From NCBI RefSeq assembly GCF_030812195.1, contig NZ_JAUSSF010000004.1, positions 62,001 through 126,000 on the forward strand: a stretch of DNA of 64,000 bases. Reading direction: 5' to 3'. Below, piece after piece: positions 54,281 to 63,800 of the stretch (positions within the stretch are counted from its first letter, which is position 1; every line of letters begins with the position of its first letter). The notes under the pieces were generated by a model, which was given only the letters and a program-made list of their open reading frames with translations, was not told the origin of the DNA and made no database searches. The translations under genes were made by a program, and so were the position numbers. Source of the stretch: Chryseobacterium lathyri. Its GTDB lineage: Bacteria > Bacteroidota > Bacteroidia > Flavobacteriales > Weeksellaceae.

Positions 54281-54676
54281 ATGGGTATTTTATTTTCCAC
54301 AGACACCGTAAGAAGCCTTAACAAAAGGCAAAAATTGGCAATGCTAACAAGCGTAAAAGCAATTTCCGACAATGCGACAGACTTCACAAAAAAAATCAAT
54401 CAACAGAAAATCCTTACTAAGTATCTTGCGATATTTGAGTTGACCGATGTTGCAATGTCAAATTACGAGCAACATTTACTAAGAATTGATTTAAGAAGTC
54501 TAAATCCGAATCAACGAGACTATTTTATTATAATGGGTCATGAGTTGCTTGGTGCAATTCAAGACAGACGATTGGAGGATTACAATATTTTGTTTGAAGT
54601 GTTTCAAAGCTACGCTAATATCAGTAGTTCAGAATTTTCAGGCACAATTAAACGCTTACGAGGAAATAGCTATTAA
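54281..54676 (+). CDS. Hypothetical helical protein
   Basis: 131 residues from ATG 54281 (a TTG at 54248 gives a poorer start). No signal peptide or membrane segment; mostly helical, with basic N-terminus RSLNKRQKLAM. Unknown family. Its stop is followed after one base by the start of the lipoprotein gene, so they form an operon. It is placed behind the defence module and may or may not belong to it. Confidence 0.6.
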   Translation: MGILFSTDTVRSLNKRQKLAMLTSVKAISDNATDFTKKINQQKILTKYLAIFELTDVAMSNYEQHLLRIDLRSLNPNQRDYFIIMGHELLGAIQDRRLEDYNILFEVFQSYANISSSEFSGTIKRLRGNSY

Positions 54677-54677
54677 T

Positions 54678-55208
54678 ATGAGCCGATTATTTACATTCTT
54701 TTTTTTGGCATTCTTCGTAATATCATGTTCAAGCAATAACAGGGGTGAACTGGAAATCAATTGGGGAATTGTTGGTTTACTCTCGTTTATTGCACTCGGG
54801 TATTTTTTGAGCAAAAAGGAAAGAAAAGCCGAAGATGAAACACGAAATCTTAACGAGCAAGTCAGAAATCAAAGGGGAAATCCATTGACACAAAAACTTG
54901 TTTTCAATTATAGTAAAATTAAATTTACCAATGAAATAACTTTTAAACCTATTCAAATAGCAACAGCAGAGGTTTACAAAGACAGATTTGAAATTACAAT
55001 TTACCCCTACTCCGCATATTCGGGAACTTACGTTATTGTCAAATCTCACAAGCAGGGCAACGGAATCCTAAACACTGTTGTCAAAGTTGACGGCGGGAAT
55101 TTTTCTCAATACAATTCCCAAAAGCCTTGTTTCGTTCACATATCCGAACGAGCAAACATTCTTAAAATATATGATGAAAATCAAATTGGAATAATCTTAA
55201 AATTTTAA
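54678..55208 (+). CDS. Putative lipoprotein
   Basis: 176 residues from ATG 54678. Lipoprotein signal with FFVISC (lipidation Cys about residue 15), then a second hydrophobic stretch (IVGLLSFIALGYFL), then a basic linker and a beta-rich C-terminal domain. It is the middle gene of a three-gene unit; the next starts 4 bp downstream. Unknown function. Confidence 0.65.
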   Translation: MSRLFTFFFLAFFVISCSSNNRGELEINWGIVGLLSFIALGYFLSKKERKAEDETRNLNEQVRNQRGNPLTQKLVFNYSKIKFTNEITFKPIQIATAEVYKDRFEITIYPYSAYSGTYVIVKSHKQGNGILNTVVKVDGGNFSQYNSQKPCFVHISERANILKIYDENQIGIILKF

Positions 55209-55212
55209 ATAC

Positions 55213-55596
55213 ATGAAAAAATTAATTTTTACTTTAATGTTCGCATTACCAACATTTTATTTTGCACAAGAAGAAAAACCGAAAGAATCACAAACCGCTA
55301 AAGAGTGTGATTTACCAAAGGACTTTAAAGAGCCAATCAAAAACAATCGTCTGAAAAAGTTCGTAGCCATAGACAATGGAGTTAGCGAAAAAGAGGTAAT
55401 CATTATCCGAGCGCAAAACGGTTTTGGAAGTGGGATTTATACGGTTTGTGCAAAAGGGCAACCTGTTCAGTATCAAAAAATGGGAACTGTGTTTATGCGC
55501 GAAGGAAAAAATCCTTTAATAACGCAAAATGATATTGCAATTTCAGAGAGGTTGTATACCCCCATTCACTTACAAACAGTACAGCACTTGGGATAG
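55213..55596 (+). CDS. Exported hypothetical protein, apparently truncated by a C-run frameshift
   Basis: 127 residues with a signal peptide (about 18, ending FYFAQ). Two Cys (AKECDLP and TVCAKG) may form a disulfide in the periplasm. At the C5 run near 55559-55563 the frame ends soon after (PIHLQTVQHLG). With four C the frame continues YTPFTYKQYSTWDSIEIYLT into a membrane helix and ends at 55723. The longer product would be an exported domain with a C-terminal anchor. It may be a true frameshift, a sequencing error or a slippery-run switch. Confidence 0.6.
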   Translation: MKKLIFTLMFALPTFYFAQEEKPKESQTAKECDLPKDFKEPIKNNRLKKFVAIDNGVSEKEVIIIRAQNGFGSGIYTVCAKGQPVQYQKMGTVFMREGKNPLITQNDIAISERLYTPIHLQTVQHLG

Positions 55597-55723
55597 TATA
55601 GAGATTTATCTAACACTATTATCAATTGCCATTTTGTACGTTGGCTGTATCTATTACTTTCTGTATGCTTTAAAGCTTATTACAAAAAAGTTGAAAAAAT
55701 GCTTTAACAACGAAAATAATTGA
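55529..55723 (+). other. Continuation frame of the 55213 gene with a membrane helix
   Basis: Open in a shifted frame from 55529. TYKQYSTWDSIEIYLTLLSI and AILYVGCIYYFLYALKL form a membrane segment, followed by a basic tail. It is best read as the separated 3' end of the 55213 gene; an independent 64-residue ORF starting at ATG 55529 is less likely. Confidence 0.4.
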
Positions 55724-55729
55724 CAACTC

Positions 55730-55758
55730 AAAACCTGTTTATAACACGACAGGTTTTT
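55730..55758 (+). terminator. Terminator of the 54281-55723 unit
   Basis: Stem AAAACCTGT / ACAGGTTTT, 10-base loop, T5 tail. It begins 6 bp past the stop of the continuation frame, supporting that frame as the true gene end. Confidence 0.75.
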
Positions 55759-55905
55759 ATGTTTTGAAAAGTTAGATATAAATTACTAAAATTCACATAT
55801 TAACAAGATATTAATAAGTAATAAAGCTCATGTTAAATCTCATTAATGTAATTTTAATCATCGTTAAAAATTGTTAAACTTGCAAAGTTGAAAAATAAAA
55901 AACAA

Positions 55906-57447
55906 ATGAGAAAACTCTATATGTGTGCATTGATTATTTGTGCAATCATAGACATATCGGCTCAGGAAGTAGTTTGGCAAAAGGATATTAAATCCAGTAC
56001 CCAGGATTTACTAAGTCAAGTAACCACAACTATTGATCAGCAATATCTGGTTACAGGAAGCTCAATTCAGAGCAACAAATTACAGCAAAGTAATAAAAAG
56101 AACAATGGATACGATTTCCATTTAGTGAAACTGAACCAGCAAGGTCAGGAAGTATGGGAAAAATTCTTTGCAGGAAATAATCATGACTATCTATCAGCTT
56201 CAGTATCTACTCAAGACGGAGGCTTTTTATTAACAGGTACTTCATATTCGGCGAAAGGATTGGATAAAAAAGAAGAATCCAAAGGCGGATCTGACATATG
56301 GGTTATCAGAATTAACGAATTTGGGGACGAACTTTGGCAGAAAACATTAGGATCAATATCCGATGAAGAAGCAAAATCTGTAATTCAAAGTACAGATTTG
56401 GGATTCTTTGTAGCTGGAAATGTTCAGAATTCAGCGAAAGGTTACGGTTCAAAGGATGTTTTAATTGTAAAACTGGATAAGAACGGAAAAGAATTGTCAC
56501 AATCTATACTTGGTGGAAAAGGATTGGATGAAGTTGAAAAAATAATCCCTACTCGTGACGGAGGTGTCTTGTTAGGGATTTATTCCAGAAGCAACTTAGG
56601 TGGTTCAAAGAAAACGGAAAACTTTGGAGAAGGAGACTTTTGGATCATCAAACTGAACAAGGACGGAAAGATCGAATGGGAAAAGGATTTTGGAGGTAAA
56701 CAAGATGATCATTTGAGAATACTTGCACTAACATCAGAAGGATATATCATTGGTGGGGAATCCAGATCAGAAAGGTCAGGTAATAAAACTGTCGGAATTG
56801 AAGAAGGAACCGATCTGTGGCTTATCTCACTTAATGAAAAAGATGAAGAGTTATGGCAGAAGTCTTACAATTTCGGGAATAGGGATATTCTGATGGGAGC
56901 AAGTGTGCTTCATTCAGCAGACGATAAAACCTCAAAAGGAATTTTACTTGGAGGTCATACTCAGGCTGAAGGAAAAATACAACCAGATGATGAAACCTTC
57001 TGGATGATTTATTTGGATACTAACGGAAATGAGCAATGGAAAAAGCATGTAAAAGGTGAATCCAGAAAAAGAGAAGAAAGGCTGTCTGATATTAAACTGA
57101 ATAGAGACGGTTCAATTATTCTGGCAGGAACAAGCGCAGAAGAACTTGGAAAAGAAAACTGGAAGATCGTAAAGCTTGGAGACAAACAACTTGACCAGCT
57201 AATCGAGAAACAGGACATCAAGATTTATCCGAATCCCGTTTCAGATTATGCTTATGTTGAAATAGGTTTTGAATTTAAAGAAGCTGATATTATTCTGTAT
57301 GATGTGGGTGGAAGACAGCTTCAGAATCTGAAGACGAAGAATAAAATTACTAAGATCAATACCCAAAATTTAATTCAGGGAGCTTATCTGGTCACGATAA
57401 AAACAGATACAAATAAAATAGCAAACGCAAAATTGATAAAAAAATAA
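55906..57447 (+). CDS. T9SS-sorted repeat protein at the head of the RHS locus
   Basis: 513 residues from ATG 55906 (a TTG at 55888 is also in frame). Signal peptide (about 20, ending DISAQ), then about seven beta-propeller-like repeats with the pattern DGGxLLxGxSxSxxxGxK...G..DxWxxxLxxxGxxxWxKxxGG, and a T9SS type A tail (about 440-513, IYPNPVSDYAYVEIG, GGRQLQN, NLIQGAYLVTI). Type IX secretion substrate. It is followed after 2 bp by the RHS-like gene, as in many Chryseobacterium polymorphic-toxin loci. Confidence 0.9.
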   Translation: MRKLYMCALIICAIIDISAQEVVWQKDIKSSTQDLLSQVTTTIDQQYLVTGSSIQSNKLQQSNKKNNGYDFHLVKLNQQGQEVWEKFFAGNNHDYLSASVSTQDGGFLLTGTSYSAKGLDKKEESKGGSDIWVIRINEFGDELWQKTLGSISDEEAKSVIQSTDLGFFVAGNVQNSAKGYGSKDVLIVKLDKNGKELSQSILGGKGLDEVEKIIPTRDGGVLLGIYSRSNLGGSKKTENFGEGDFWIIKLNKDGKIEWEKDFGGKQDDHLRILALTSEGYIIGGESRSERSGNKTVGIEEGTDLWLISLNEKDEELWQKSYNFGNRDILMGASVLHSADDKTSKGILLGGHTQAEGKIQPDDETFWMIYLDTNGNEQWKKHVKGESRKREERLSDIKLNRDGSIILAGTSAEELGKENWKIVKLGDKQLDQLIEKQDIKIYPNPVSDYAYVEIGFEFKEADIILYDVGGRQLQNLKTKNKITKINTQNLIQGAYLVTIKTDTNKIANAKLIKK

Positions 57448-57449
57448 TT

Positions 57450-60400
57450 ATGAAGACATATTTTTCTTTCTTGCTTATAGTGACTTTAACATCTTCACTA
57501 TTTGGACAAGAAAATGAAGTAAAGAAAATATCAGATACTCTCCAGCAAAAAAATATAATAGCTAAGAATTCCCAGGACAATTCCACCAATAAAGATGATT
57601 ATGGGACAAAAGCATTTAATGTGACAACTCCTGAAGTGTCACAATTAATTAAATCGGAAATAATCCCTATAAACTACGTGACGGGGAAAGCCGAATACAC
57701 AATTCCTCTTTATGAAGTCAAAGAGGGAGATATTAGTATTCCTATACAGCTTAAATATTCTTCAAACGGAGTAAAGGTGGCTCAAGAAAGCACCAATGTT
57801 GGGCTTGATTGGGTACTTGTTGCAGGAGGAAATGTTACAAAATTTGTAAATGATATTGATGACCAAAAATATAGGGTCAATCAAAATGAAAGCATCTATA
57901 CACATCAAGAGTGGAGCGATGTCTATGGTTGGTATAATGTTCATGAAATTTCTGATGATTGGGGACAATACATCAGTAAAAGAGGTAGACTTGTAAATGA
58001 CAGCAGTATAGAATATGTAAGTGATACAAGAATAACTCCAAACAGTTCTAATTATGAACAGATTTTAGATTTAGCCCCAGACTCTTTTATAGCAATCGCA
58101 CCTAACCTTACTTCAAAATTTTTTCTTCAAAAAAAGACAAGCCTGGAAAATAATTGGGATAGCAGATATCAGACTTTTAGCTATAAAGGGCATGAAATAC
58201 AAGGATATGCAAATCAGATCTACGTCAATAAATATGATAAATTTGATATAACTGGTACGTCAAACAATGGATGGATGGGCTGGAATACAGTATTCCCACC
58301 TGAATGCAGCTCTAAAATTGGGAATTTGGATAGTTATGTGCAAAACAATTTTTCGCTTTTGAACAATAAAGCAAAAGATTACGATCAATTTGAGATTATT
58401 AATGCTTCTGGAAATATTTACTCTTTTAAAACAAATGATGTAAATATTCAATCTTCGACAGAATCTCCTTTTTTCTTTACTGATTACTCACCTAAAAGCG
58501 ATCAAAGCGGTAGAGCGGTTTGTAAACATATATTAAATAATAATTATAATATTAGTATTAACACTTGGCATCTTGACTCTGTATTGGATATTACTTCAAA
58601 TAAAAAAGTAACTTTTAAATACAAAGAATTTAAGGAAAGTCGAAATAAATTAATTGATTATGATAAGGGCTATGTAGTAGACAAATATTTTTCTGTTAAT
58701 GGTTACATTCGCTATCCATCTGTCCCTTATCAAAATTATGAAAATAAAAAATATAGTCAAAATAGTATTTACCATTATGTAGAAGAAATTAATTGGAGCG
58801 AAGGGAAAGTTAAATTTTTCTATGATATTTCAAGAACTGATGCATTTGATGACAATAATAAGCTAATTCCAAAACGAGCTCTTTCTCAGGTTATTATCTA
58901 CGACATTAGTGGAAATGTTATAAAAAAGATAAAATTAAGCTACTCTTATTTTACAAATTCCCAAGGTAATACTGATTTGGATTTAAGGCTAAAATTAAAT
59001 ACTGTTGGGGTTTATGACAAAAATGATGTTAAATCATACAATTATATTTTAGAATATAATGAAAGTCCTATGCCTTCAAAAGGAACCTCCGTAGCAACAA
59101 AAAACTATAGAGATATTTTTGGTTATTTTAAAGCGTTTTCTCCAGGTAGCTTTCCTAAATCTTTTTATAAACTTAATCAGCGTTTTTCATTTGTTAATCT
59201 ACCACTAAATAATTTTACCTTTTTATATGGAGATATTGACATGTCTCCTGATAGTAATGTTTCCATTGGGATGTTGAAAAAAGTAATTACACCAACAGGT
59301 GGATCTCATCAGTTTTTTTATGAACCTAATAAGTTTATATTTAATAACCAAGAGATTATAGGTGGAGGAGCTAGATTGATGGAACAAAGAATTAGCAATG
59401 GAAACACCGAGAGAAAGATAACATATAAATATTCAAATCAAAATGGAGAATCATCAGGACGTATATCAAATCTTCCCTCTAATATAAGTTATAAGACTGG
59501 TGATGTTGTTGATGACAATAGTAATCATAGTTCATCTTTATTTCCAGCAATATATTTATCACAGCAGAATTCATCTGAGCTGGATAATGGAAGTTATGTA
59601 TTATACGAAAAGGTTACGGAAGAGGAAGCAGGAAATGGAAAACAGGTATTTTCTTTTACAGGATATAGTGACTATCCTAATACCTATCCTAATATTGAAG
59701 ATCACTCTGGCGGTATGTATTCCAGTCCATTTATACCACTATTTAATTACTACAATGACAGAAGCCATTTAAGAAGTCAATTGCTGAAAAAAGAAGTCTA
59801 TTCTGAAGGGAGGACTTTTCCTTCTCGAATGGAAACTTATCAATACAAGCTTGCTACAGATAATAGCTCCAACTTTAATGTTTTATTTTTAAGCTCTTAT
59901 CTTATGAAACCATCATGGGATTTGATTATCAATAATGCCCCTGAAAATTTGTTATTGTATAAGAAGTTAGTTAGAAAAAACTATTTAAGTGCAACTAATT
60001 TCACTCAGGAAGAAGAATTAAATAAAGACTATTACGGAGCTATACCATTTTATCAAAATAATAGTGAAGAACCAGCTGGTTACACCTATACAGATGTAAA
60101 ATTTTTCCCTAAAAGCAAAAAAATAACTAATTCAGATGGTTCTATTTTAGAGACGTTTAATGATTATGCTCTGGATAAAAACAATATATACTTAACAAGT
60201 TTGAATATTATTGGAATTCCTTTGGACACAAAAGTGATAAAGAAAAAAGATAATAGTGATACAGGAAAAACAATTTCTCATATTAATACAATTTATCCAT
60301 CAAGCAATTTGGAAGCTATTAATAAAACATCTGGGTTACCATTACCATCTTCTATACAATCAACGGATTTACAATCAGTAACAAAAGAAGAAATTAATTA

Positions 60401-60830
60401 TAATAAATATGATGAAAAGGGAAATTTGCAACAATACACAACAAAAAATGGAACTCCTGTAGCAATCATTTGGGGGTACAGAAAAACTCTCCCAATTGCT
60501 AAAATAGAAGGTAAAGATGCAGCTCTATTTCTTGGAATTTTTGACAGTGATATTACTATATTAAGTAATTCTTCTGATAGCGATATTAATCTAGCGACGG
60601 AGGACGAATTTAGACTAAAACTAGATGCTTTCCAAAAAAGGCAGTTTAATTTGGATGTATCCATAACTACCTATACGCATAATCCGCTGGTAGGTGTCAC
60701 AAGTATCACTCCGCCATCAGGTATCCGAGAAGTATATATATATGATACAACGAACAGACTGAAAGAGATCAGGGAGAATAATACAACAGGTAAATTACTG
60801 AAGGAATTCAAGTACAACTACAAAAACTAA
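57450..60830 (+). CDS. Large secreted RHS-like protein (shell component)
   Basis: 1126 residues. Signal peptide (about 19, ending LFGQE). The ITGKAEYTIPLYEVKEGDIS region (NYVTGKAEYT) and the VGLDWVLVAGGNVTKFVND block are found in the first RHS protein of flavobacterial toxin loci, close to the SpvB/TcaC-like N-region. Few classical YD repeats are seen until the end (YIYDTTNRLKEIRENNTTGK). No toxin tip. It probably forms part of the cocoon that encloses the toxin encoded 7 bp downstream. Confidence 0.85.
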   Translation: MKTYFSFLLIVTLTSSLFGQENEVKKISDTLQQKNIIAKNSQDNSTNKDDYGTKAFNVTTPEVSQLIKSEIIPINYVTGKAEYTIPLYEVKEGDISIPIQLKYSSNGVKVAQESTNVGLDWVLVAGGNVTKFVNDIDDQKYRVNQNESIYTHQEWSDVYGWYNVHEISDDWGQYISKRGRLVNDSSIEYVSDTRITPNSSNYEQILDLAPDSFIAIAPNLTSKFFLQKKTSLENNWDSRYQTFSYKGHEIQGYANQIYVNKYDKFDITGTSNNGWMGWNTVFPPECSSKIGNLDSYVQNNFSLLNNKAKDYDQFEIINASGNIYSFKTNDVNIQSSTESPFFFTDYSPKSDQSGRAVCKHILNNNYNISINTWHLDSVLDITSNKKVTFKYKEFKESRNKLIDYDKGYVVDKYFSVNGYIRYPSVPYQNYENKKYSQNSIYHYVEEINWSEGKVKFFYDISRTDAFDDNNKLIPKRALSQVIIYDISGNVIKKIKLSYSYFTNSQGNTDLDLRLKLNTVGVYDKNDVKSYNYILEYNESPMPSKGTSVATKNYRDIFGYFKAFSPGSFPKSFYKLNQRFSFVNLPLNNFTFLYGDIDMSPDSNVSIGMLKKVITPTGGSHQFFYEPNKFIFNNQEIIGGGARLMEQRISNGNTERKITYKYSNQNGESSGRISNLPSNISYKTGDVVDDNSNHSSSLFPAIYLSQQNSSELDNGSYVLYEKVTEEEAGNGKQVFSFTGYSDYPNTYPNIEDHSGGMYSSPFIPLFNYYNDRSHLRSQLLKKEVYSEGRTFPSRMETYQYKLATDNSSNFNVLFLSSYLMKPSWDLIINNAPENLLLYKKLVRKNYLSATNFTQEEELNKDYYGAIPFYQNNSEEPAGYTYTDVKFFPKSKKITNSDGSILETFNDYALDKNNIYLTSLNIIGIPLDTKVIKKKDNSDTGKTISHINTIYPSSNLEAINKTSGLPLPSSIQSTDLQSVTKEEINYNKYDEKGNLQQYTTKNGTPVAIIWGYRKTLPIAKIEGKDAALFLGIFDSDITILSNSSDSDINLATEDEFRLKLDAFQKRQFNLDVSITTYTHNPLVGVTSITPPSGIREVYIYDTTNRLKEIRENNTTGKLLKEFKYNYKN

Positions 60831-60837
60831 CAATAGC

Positions 60838-63800
60838 ATGAAAAAAATAATCATCCCAATAGGCATGCTGCTCATCACTCATTCAGCACAAGCCCAGCTT
60901 ACCCAAGGAGAAAATTATATCCAATCTAAAACATATTTGGATTATAATGGGACAATAGCTACTAAGGCTTCAGAAACCGTTCAGTATTTCGATGAATTAG
61001 GAAGACCTAAGCAAGTTATAAATGTAAAAGCTTCCCCACAAGGAAAAGACGTTGTTACTCACATAGAATATGATCAATTCGGAAGACAGGTAAAAGACTA
61101 TTTACCTGTTCCACAATCTCAAACTTTAAATGGTGCGATTGTTCCTACACCATTAGCTAACGCTACTAATACTCCTTATGGTTCAGAAAAAATCTATGCA
61201 GAAAAAATACTGGAAAACTCTCCGTTAGAAATAGTCCAACAACAGATTCAGGTGGGAAATGACTGGAGCACTAAACCTGTAAAATTTGATTATAATACTA
61301 ATACAGTAGCGGATAGAGTTAAAAAGTTTACAACTAAAACGATTTGGGAAAACGGAGCTACTAAGTCCATTTTGGAAGAAAACTGGTTGTATACAGATGG
61401 ACAGCTTTATAAAAATTCAGTAAAAAACGAAGATAATGATGAGATTATTGAATTTAAAAACGGGCAGGGACAGCTTATTCTAGCAAGAAAAGTAATCGCT
61501 GCCGATGAGTATGCTGATACGTATTATGTTTACAATGAATTTGATCAGTTGGCTTATGTAATTCCACCACTGGCTAGCATCCGTGGTGATATTGTGACTA
61601 ATCTGTTAAAACATGATGAATTTTGTTATCAGTACCGTTATGATAGCAGAGGACGTTTGGTTGAGAAAAAACTTCCTGGAAAAGGCTGGGAATATATGGT
61701 GTATGACAAAGCTGACAGGCTGATTCTTACTCAGGATGCGGTTATGAAGCCTACGGGGAAATGGCTCATAACCAAGTATGATCAATTTGGGAGAGTAATC
61801 TATACAGGAATTGTCGCAGGAGGCGAAAGACCCGTTATGCAAAACCTTATTAAAGATCTCGTCATTACTGAATCCCGAAATACAACTGGATTTACAAAAA
61901 ATGGAATGACTATTTATTATACCAATGATTATTTTCCAGCTGATACACAGTCAATTCTAGGTATTAATTATTACGACACCTATCCCTCAGGATCTTCAGC
62001 AGTCACTAATGTATTTGCACAAGAACTTTTAACTGATAATCCAGCGAATTCACGAACTACCAAAGGAATGCTTACCGCTTCCTACGTCAAAAACATAGAA
62101 GATGACAAGTGGACTAAGAACTTTATGTGGTATGATACCAAAGGAAGAAACATAGGTTCAAGAAGCAATAACCATCTGGGAGGCTATACTGTGGTTAACA
62201 GTAAGCTTGATTTTGCAGGAGTTGTACTTCAGACCAATACCTATCACAGAAGACTTATCACCGATCCTGAAAAGGGCATTGTGGAAAAATTCACTTATGA
62301 TTCCCAGAACAGGCTTCTGACCCATACCCATCAGATAGGTAGCAACCCTGTCGAATATTTGGCTCAAAATAAGTACAACGAACTTTCCCAACTGGAATCT
62401 AAAAAAGTGGGAGGAACAACTATAGCATCACCGCTTCAAACCATAGATTATCAATATAATATTCGTGGATGGATGACCAATATCAATAATCCACAGAGCT
62501 TAGGTAATGATTTGTTTGGATATAAGTTGAAATATCAGATTCCTGAAAGTCTTTCTTCAACAGCAAAGTTTAATGGAAATATATCTGAAACAGATTGGAA
62601 AACTGCAAATGATGGTATTCTCAGACGGTACAGTTATCAATATGATAAATTAAATAGATTAGTGGCTGCAAAATATCAGAAACCTAATTCAGATGTCATA
62701 GAAACAAATGCTTACAATGAAAGTGCAACATATGATCTTAACGGAAATATTCAAACGCTTCTAAGGTTTGGAGGATCTGACAGTAATTTAGCTACAAAAA
62801 TTGATGATGTAAAATACACTTATGAAGGTAATCAGCTTGCTGATATTTGGGATTCCAGCGGTAATTATTTAGGACTTGATGGTGGGGATGTAATGTATTA
62901 TGATGCAAATGGCAACATGATCTCAGATGATGCACATTTCATAAATGAAATCAACTACAATCACTTAAATTTACCTAATAAAATAGTGAAAAAGTATGAA
63001 TATTATGAGTATCTTTATTCAGCTGATGGAACAAAATTAAGTTCATTTCATAATATGACTGAGATTAACAAAATTATATATATAGAATACCTTAATGGAT
63101 GGCAGTATCAAGACGGAATTATACAATTTGTGCCAACAAGTGAAGGTTATTACAGTTTTATTGAAAATAAGTATGTATATAATTATACCGATCATTTGGG
63201 AAATGTTAGATTAAGTTATATCCAAAATGGGACTGAGCCAAAGATTTTGGAAGAAAATAATTATTATCCATTTGGTTTAAAACATACTGGTTACAACTCA
63301 CCACCAAACACATCATCATATAACTATAAATATAATGGAAAAGAACTATTGGCAATGGGGTTTTATGATTATGGCGCAAGAATGTATATGCCAGATATAG
63401 CGAGATGGAGTGTTGTGGATCCTTTAGCTGAAAAGATGACAAGACATAGCCCCTACAATTATGCTTTTAATAATCCAATTAGATTTATTGATCCTGATGG
63501 TAGAGAAAATCAAGATTGGGGAAGAAAAGGAACGCAATGGGAATGGAGAGAAGATGTAACAAAAGATAATTATAAAGTGCTTGGTTATGAAGAATATTCT
63601 GACGGGTATACAAATAATGAATATACAAGTGCTAGTGGTTCGAAAGTTACTTTAGGACCTGGTGGACCTTCAGATTGGGTTGAAAGTAAAGTTTATAACC
63701 CAGGAAAAAATCATTCGTATGGTATGTACTATGGTCAATGGTTTTCCCAGCTTAATGGAAATGTATCATCATTTACATCTTCATCATTTGACTTCACAGC

